This document shows, piece after piece, positions 59,833 through 64,000 of a stretch of 64,000 nucleotides of DNA. Under the pieces are notes generated by a model. It was not told the DNA's origin, did not search any database, and saw nothing but the letters and a program-made list of their open reading frames with translations. A program made the translations under genes and the position numbers. The stretch comes from CAZYTM01 sp964649725. GTDB lineage: Bacteria > Desulfobacterota > Desulfuromonadia > Geobacterales > Geobacteraceae. The stretch spans positions 815,461-879,460 of the forward strand of contig CAZYTM010000001.1 of NCBI GenBank assembly GCA_964649725.1, read 5' to 3'. Numbering within the stretch: the stretch's first letter is position 1; every line of letters starts with the position of its first letter.

Positions 59833-60810
59833 TTACCGCCCTAAAAGCCGGGCATATTCAGCCAGACTGATCCCGGTCTGCCAGTGACCGGTCAGTTTCC
59901 CCGTCATCGTCCCACCCCAGAAGAATAGCACAACCAGCACTGCAAACAACAGCCCCGGCACGACCACCTTCCGCCCGGTCAGTTTCATCGACAATGCCCC
60001 TTCCGCCCGGCAATGGCTGATACAACGCCAGCAGCCGATGCACTCCGGAGAGATGACCCGCTCCTGCGACATGACCGGTATGTATGAAGGACAGACCTGG
60101 GTGCAGACGCCGCAACTTACGCAGCACTTTATATCACGGGTGACCTTGACCGGTGAAAGACTGGATGCCACCCCCAACAATGCGCCATAGGGGCAGAGAT
60201 AGCGGCAGAAGGGGTTGCGGAGCGGCAGGGAGAGAAGTAACAGCACGGTGATGACAGTGAGGGCCGATGGTGAGAGGTGGAGAAAGAAATCGAGCAGCTG
60301 TACGTCAGATATCTTATTGTAGTCAGAGTAGATGAAAGCCGATACCTGGTTGGTATCCATGGCCAGCAGGATGGTGTAGAGAAAAAAGAGCAGCCCCAGA
60401 TACTTGATGCATCTTACCCCGCGGTCAAGCCAGAGAGGGAACTGATAGTTGCGGCGCAGCTGTTGGAAACCGCTCTTCCAGAACAGTTCTGACAGGGTCC
60501 CGACAGGGCATATCCAGGAGCAGAAGGAGCGCTTGAGCAGAAACGATACAGCGATTATGCTGAGTAGGATGACCAGTCCGGCCGGATGGACCTGGTTGAT
60601 GCTTCCGCTAGTAAGCCAATCCCTGAGACTCAGCAGGGCAGAGATCGGCAGGAACCCTTCGATGCCATCGGGGCGCGGGACAAAAGCGCTGCTGCCGCCA
60701 CTGCGGTAGTAGTGGACAAACCGGTAAAAAGCTATCCCAAGGTAGAGCATGAAGAGCAGAAAGCCCCATTGAATGGCGATACGGAGCGGCTGCATGAAGC
60801 GGTTACCCAT
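59833..60810 (-). CDS. Membrane 4Fe-4S protein of the NapH/YccM type
   Basis: The 325-residue protein has about five membrane helices (near 12-29, 75-93, 135-153, 185-203 and 285-305). Two Cys-x3-Cys-Pro motifs lie at membrane borders (CSWICPVG and CRYLCPYG), followed by two ferredoxin-type 4Fe-4S motifs (CVSCGVCTQVCP and CIGCWRCISHC). This is the architecture of quinol-oxidising NapH/YccM/NosR-type proteins that pass electrons between the quinone pool and periplasmic partners. No dedicated partner gene is adjacent, so the electron acceptor is unknown. A GAGGA ribosome site precedes ATG 60810. Confidence 0.87.
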   Translation of the reverse strand: MGNRFMQPLRIAIQWGFLLFMLYLGIAFYRFVHYYRSGGSSAFVPRPDGIEGFLPISALLSLRDWLTSGSINQVHPAGLVILLSIIAVSFLLKRSFCSWICPVGTLSELFWKSGFQQLRRNYQFPLWLDRGVRCIKYLGLLFFLYTILLAMDTNQVSAFIYSDYNKISDVQLLDFFLHLSPSALTVITVLLLLSLPLRNPFCRYLCPYGALLGVASSLSPVKVTRDIKCCVSCGVCTQVCPSYIPVMSQERVISPECIGCWRCISHCRAEGALSMKLTGRKVVVPGLLFAVLVVLFFWGGTMTGKLTGHWQTGISLAEYARLLGR

Positions 60811-60946
60811 AGAGCATCCTCATCTGGTATTACGGCAGTGAGCTGTCAGATTGTAGTGGATATCAATCCTTCTGGTTGTCATGTGACTTATTGTGACGCA
60901 ATGTGCTGATACTCTAATACCATCGTAGTTTATGGAGGATGGTATT

Positions 60947-61174
60947 ATGGAACCGATAGTGATATTTGCCCTGTTTCTGGTGTTATTCTGTTTTTTTATT
61001 GCTGCCATGGATAGCTATCGCGACAGGCGGCGGCGCAATCCTGTCCGGCTGCGGTTGAAGAGCAAGGCCGCTAGCCGAGGTCAAGCAGTGCGGGGTCGGC
61101 ATCTTTGCGCAACAGGGGGTCGAGCAGGTGGCGTGGCTGGACGTTGGCCAATGCCCGTAAAAGACTCCGCTTGA
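60947..61174 (+). CDS. Possible small membrane protein overlapping ttcA tail-to-tail
   Basis: ATG 60947 has GGAGG eight bases upstream. The first 24 residues are strongly hydrophobic (EPIVIFALFLVLFCFFIAAM), followed by a very basic stretch (DSYRDRRRRNPVRLRLKSK), a positive-inside single-pass design. The last 104 bases overlap the 3' end of ttcA on the other strand, and the residues encoded there look unlike a normal protein, so the C-terminal half may be an accident of lost termination. No family recognised. Confidence 0.4.
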   Translation: MEPIVIFALFLVLFCFFIAAMDSYRDRRRRNPVRLRLKSKAASRGQAVRGRHLCATGGRAGGVAGRWPMPVKDSA

Positions 61175-61853
61175 CATGAGGGTTCTCCTGCTCAAGTTCG
61201 GTCAGCAGCTTTTTCATCCTTTTGCGCTGCTGGTCAGCAACACCGCAGACCGGGCAACAGCAGCAGACCACCGGAAACCTTTTTTGGCGGGAGAACGAAA
61301 TGATGTCCCGCTCTTCGACATATACCAAAGGCCTGATCACCGTTGTCTGGCCGTTGTCTGCCAGCATGCTCGGCGCCATGGCTTTCAATGAACCGACAAA
61401 AAACTGGTTCAGCAGCAGGGTCTCGATGAAGTCGTCCAGATGGTGGCCAAGTGCCAGTTTGTTGCAGTTGAAGCGCTGTGCCAGGGTATAGAGCACCCCT
61501 CTCTTCAGCCGGGCGCAGATGGAACAGTAGGATGAACCGGGGCGGCGTTTAGCTTCGATGATAGCATAATGGTCGGTCTTTTCCAGGTGGTGGGTGAAGC
61601 CCTTCTCCTGCAGATATTCGCTGATAATGTCGGTGCGGAAACCGGGATAGCCGGAGTCGACAGTCAAGACCACCAGTTCGTATTTTACCGGGGCGCGTCG
61701 TTGCAGTTCTGCCAGCATGTGCAACATGGTATAGGAGTCTTTGCCGCCTGAAACCGCCACGCCGATCCGGTCACCATTCTCGATCAGAGCAAAATCGGCG
61801 ATCGCTCGGCCGACGCCGTTCTTTATTTTTTTGTAAAGTTTGTCCTTGGTCAC
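61071..61853 (-). CDS. ttcA: tRNA 2-thiocytidine synthetase TtcA
   Basis: TtcA thiolates cytidine 32 of certain tRNAs using a 4Fe-4S cluster. The 260-residue protein has the PP-loop AVSGGKDSYTMLHML (about 33-47), the conserved CSIC motif (about 114-117), the GHHLDDFIETLL segment and a second cysteine cluster CCCCPVCG (about 196-203). The related TilS lacks these cysteines, and the CxxC pairs fit TtcA. A related anaerobe subfamily of TtcA-like thiolases cannot be excluded. It converges on the small membrane ORF. Confidence 0.88.
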   Translation of the reverse strand: MTKDKLYKKIKNGVGRAIADFALIENGDRIGVAVSGGKDSYTMLHMLAELQRRAPVKYELVVLTVDSGYPGFRTDIISEYLQEKGFTHHLEKTDHYAIIEAKRRPGSSYCSICARLKRGVLYTLAQRFNCNKLALGHHLDDFIETLLLNQFFVGSLKAMAPSMLADNGQTTVIRPLVYVEERDIISFSRQKRFPVVCCCCPVCGVADQQRKRMKKLLTELEQENPHVKRSLLRALANVQPRHLLDPLLRKDADPALLDLG

Positions 61854-61951
61854 AGTCTTGGGTCTCAGCGAAAGAGTAACGGAAAGCCCGCCAGCAAGTC
61901 AAGGATAACCCTGCTTTATTATCAGTTTTCCTGGCAGTGATATATACCCTA

Positions 61952-61980
61952 TTGCATAAATAAGACTGTTTTGGTATTAT
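61952..61980 (+). promoter_or_regulatory. Sigma-70-type promoter of the flavodiiron gene
   Basis: TTGCAT (61952-61957), 17 bases and TATTAT (61975-61980), with a leader of about 37 bases to ATG 62024. Confidence 0.6.
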
Positions 61981-62023
61981 TTGTCGAATAGTAATCAAGT
62001 TACATATAAGGAGCGGATTTACC

Positions 62024-63211
62024 ATGAACGATGTGATAGAAATTCACCCCGGCATATCCTGGATCGGCGCCATTGACCCGGAATTGCGGGTATTTGACGA
62101 TCTCTTCCCGACCGCATTCGGGACCACCTATAACTCCTATCTCATCAAGGGGAATGATAAAATTGCCATTATCGACACGGTGAAAGGGAAGCGGGGGGAG
62201 GAGTTTCTGGCCAAGGTCAAAAAACTGGTCGATCCGGCCGAGGTGGACTATATAGTCGCCAATCATACCGAACCGGACCATTCCGGTTCCCTTGCCTTGA
62301 TGCTGCAGCACTGTCCGAAGGCGATCGTGGTTTCGACCCAGGCAGCCAATACCTTTTTGAAAAACCAGCTGCACAAGGAATTTCAGGCCCATGTCATCAA
62401 GGATGGCGAGGTGCTCGACCTTGGTGGCAAGCGGCTCCGCTTCATAGTCGCGCCATTTCTCCACTGGCCTGACACCATGTTCACCATGGAGGAGGAGAGC
62501 GCTACGCTCTTCACCTGCGATGCCTTTGGTTCCCATTACAGCGGCGATTCGCTCTTTGCCGATGAACTCCCCGATTTTACCGGCGAGACTAAGTTTTACT
62601 TTGACTGCATCATCCGGCCATTCAAGGACAAGGTGCTCTCTGCCATAGCCAAGATAAAGGGGGAGAAGATCGCCACTTTATGCCCTTCCCATGGTCCTGT
62701 CTACCGTCAGGATACATGGCAGCCGATCGATCTTTACGAGGCCTGGAGCCAGCCTCCGGTCAATGGGAAAAAGGTCTCCATCTTCTATATATCCCCTCAC
62801 GGGAATACCGAGAAGATGGCACAGGCCGTTGCCAAGGGGGGCTCGCTCCCCGGGGTCGAGGTTGCGGCTTACCATATTAACACCCTTACCAGTAATGAAC
62901 TCCGGGACCGGCTGGAAGAGGCTGATGCCCTGATATTCGGCATCCCGACGATCAATCGGGATATCCCCAAACCGATGTGGGATGTCCTTGCCTATCTCTC
63001 CACGGTTCGTCTGAAGGCGACCGTCGGTGGCCTGTTCGGCAGCTACGGCTGGAGTGGTGAGGCGTGCAAGATGGCCGAAGAGAGGCTCAAAGGGCTCAAT
63101 ATCAAATTACCGACCCCCTTTGTGCGGGCTCAATTTACCCCCCGACCCGAGGCATTCGCCCAGTGCGAAGAGCTTGGCCGCTCGATAGCCGAGGAGATAT
63201 TGAAAAAGTAG
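62024..63211 (+). CDS. Flavodiiron protein (FprA-type oxygen/NO reductase)
   Basis: Flavodiiron proteins reduce oxygen or nitric oxide and protect anaerobes. The 395-residue cytoplasmic protein has a metallo-beta-lactamase-like domain (about 1-245). Its diiron ligands are in NHTEPDHSG (H-x-E-x-D-H, about 80-88), FLHWPDTMFT, TCDAFGSH and PSHGPVYR. A C-terminal flavodoxin domain (about 250-395) has the FMN loop SPHGNTEKMA and GSYGWSGEA. There is no rubredoxin or NADH-oxidase extension, so an external electron donor is needed. GGAG lies upstream of ATG 62024. It is monocistronic as far as can be seen. Confidence 0.93.
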   Translation: MNDVIEIHPGISWIGAIDPELRVFDDLFPTAFGTTYNSYLIKGNDKIAIIDTVKGKRGEEFLAKVKKLVDPAEVDYIVANHTEPDHSGSLALMLQHCPKAIVVSTQAANTFLKNQLHKEFQAHVIKDGEVLDLGGKRLRFIVAPFLHWPDTMFTMEEESATLFTCDAFGSHYSGDSLFADELPDFTGETKFYFDCIIRPFKDKVLSAIAKIKGEKIATLCPSHGPVYRQDTWQPIDLYEAWSQPPVNGKKVSIFYISPHGNTEKMAQAVAKGGSLPGVEVAAYHINTLTSNELRDRLEEADALIFGIPTINRDIPKPMWDVLAYLSTVRLKATVGGLFGSYGWSGEACKMAEERLKGLNIKLPTPFVRAQFTPRPEAFAQCEELGRSIAEEILKK

Positions 63212-63252
63212 TAAATGTAGTGCAATTACTCCTTTGTCGTAGCAAATTATGC

Positions 63253-63279
63253 TTGACTTAACATGACGTGATGTATAAT
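63253..63279 (+). promoter_or_regulatory. Promoter of the propeller-type gene
   Basis: TTGACT (63253-63258), a short 15-base spacer and a perfect TATAAT (63274-63279). The predicted start near 63287 leaves a leader of about 145 bases that contains the hairpin at 63363-63404. Confidence 0.55.
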
Positions 63280-63362
63280 TTAGCGTTAATTAATGGACAT
63301 TGACTAATTCCAGGACGGTTCGGATGATTAATCACCAACTGGTTATATCGTAGCAATACTAT

Positions 63363-63404
63363 AGCCGCTCCATTCAGCAAACAGCTGACTAGAGCGGCTT
63401 TTTT
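63363..63404 (+). terminator. Terminator hairpin inside a leader (attenuator-like)
   Basis: AGCCGCTC (63363-63370) and GAGCGGCT (63392-63399) form a perfect 8-bp stem with a 21-base loop, followed by six T residues. It lies after the promoter at 63253-63279 and only 28 bases before the next gene. It would therefore stop that gene's own transcript unless an alternative fold forms. It could instead be the end of the flavodiiron message. Confidence 0.6.
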
Positions 63405-63431
63405 ATTTCCGGAAAGACTCAAGGAGAGAGT

Positions 63432-64000
63432 ATGAACAAGAGGTTACCATGGATAGTATTTGTCTTAATGACACTTCTCTGTGCTGCCGGATTTACCAGC
63501 GCAGCAGGTACTTCGGAGGAAGATGCCTCGGGCCGCACCCTCTGGGTCGGCACCAAGAAGTCACTCTCTGCTTTAGCTGTTACCACTGGACAAACTCTGC
63601 GCAAGCTCCCTGTCGACCATCTGACTGATATTGCAGTCGATAGTCAGCGTCAAGTTGTCTGGGTCGGTTCGGCAGTTGCAGTGGTCAAATTCGGTTTCGA
63701 TGGGAAGGAGCTGTCCCGCTATCCGCTCCATAACAACAAAGGAGATAGCGATAAAGCTGGCAACAGGTTTAAAAAGGAGAGCGGCTGCGATATTCGCAAG
63801 GAGAAGCAGAAGGAGTGCCCGGAGAGTTGTAGCAAAAGCTTAGTCCTCCTGGCACTCGATACGACCGACGGTTCACTCTGGGTCGGAGGCAGAGGTGGAG
63901 TGCTGAAACTCTCTGCTGATAACCGTAAACTATTCAATTTAAACTACCGCGATGATGTCATCGCCCTGGCAGTCAATGCCAGCGACGGTTCCTGCTGGGT
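63432..64000 (+). CDS. Exported beta-propeller-type protein (3' end outside the window)
   Basis: ATG 63432 has AAGGAG six bases upstream. The frame stays open to the right edge (189 codons visible). A signal peptide (MNKRLPWIVFVLMTLLCAAG, cut after SAA) is followed by repeated units with a TLWVG-type strand (RTLWVGTKKSLSAL, QVVWVGSAVAVVKF, GSLWVGGRGGVLKL), as in regulator-propeller/Kelch-like folds. An insert (about 110-135) has three cysteines and many lysines. What lies after the propeller cannot be seen; many such proteins are periplasmic binding or sensor parts. Confidence 0.75.
   Translation, partial: MNKRLPWIVFVLMTLLCAAGFTSAAGTSEEDASGRTLWVGTKKSLSALAVTTGQTLRKLPVDHLTDIAVDSQRQVVWVGSAVAVVKFGFDGKELSRYPLHNNKGDSDKAGNRFKKESGCDIRKEKQKECPESCSKSLVLLALDTTDGSLWVGGRGGVLKLSADNRKLFNLNYRDDVIALAVNASDGSCW

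Overview
The window looks like chromosomal DNA of an anaerobic Desulfuromonadales bacterium close to Geobacter/Pelobacter. This is inferred from gene content: the futalosine menaquinone route (mqnB, mqnD), a flavodiiron oxidoreductase, a complete type II secretion operon, very many PAS/receiver/histidine-kinase proteins, the OB-fold NrfJ-like periplasmic protein, and RimO/YajQ/LolA/DksA-like neighbours. GC is moderate and genes are tightly packed with many 4-base stop/start overlaps. I saw no insertion sequence, prophage, CRISPR array or rRNA.

Layout. 1-3.1 kb: the tail of an unseen gene and its terminator, hisZ-purA behind a good promoter, then tRNA-Lys(UUU) and tRNA-Glu(UUC) with their own promoter and terminator. 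3.3-4.1 kb: an exported OB-fold protein. 4.2-15.5 kb (minus strand): a complete gspC-D-E-F-G-H-I-J-K-L-M-N operon, with a 118-base fold-back element lodged exactly between the gspF stop and gspG. 15.5-18.2 kb: a divergent promoter region, a lipoprotein with a long leader, and a small outer-membrane barrel. 18.4-22.7 kb: a FlgT-like exported protein, an exported CsgG-like/WD40 protein, then mqnB-mqnD.

22.8-43.3 kb is the most remarkable part: about 20.5 kb of co-directional, mostly overlapping signalling genes. It holds a membrane PAS array without a kinase, five histidine kinases (two beginning with a receiver), seven receiver domains of one sequence subfamily, one canonical and one degenerate HD-GYP protein, an MglA-like small GTPase, and a receiver fused to an MshEN/PilB-type secretion ATPase ending in two zinc ribbons. 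There is no DNA-binding output. My inference is a post-translational phosphorelay that acts on a pilus/secretion-type motor through a polarity-type GTPase and cyclic di-GMP.

43.4-50.0 kb: an RlpA-like protein, a 15-repeat TPR protein (minus), and an overlapping hsp20-lon-thiL unit. 50.0-55.6 kb: a chemosensory operon cheR-mcp-cheW-cheA-cheC-cheD without cheY or cheB, with a palindrome at its promoter and a possible leader peptide. 55.7-59.8 kb: two LolA-like genes, yajQ, rimO and a DksA-type zinc-finger gene. 59.8-64 kb: a membrane 4Fe-4S protein, a possible small membrane protein, ttcA, a flavodiiron protein, and the start of an exported propeller-type protein behind an attenuator-like hairpin; that last gene runs off the window.

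All calls come from reading motifs, spacing and signals by eye; no database search was run. Residue positions are approximate unless a single residue is named.
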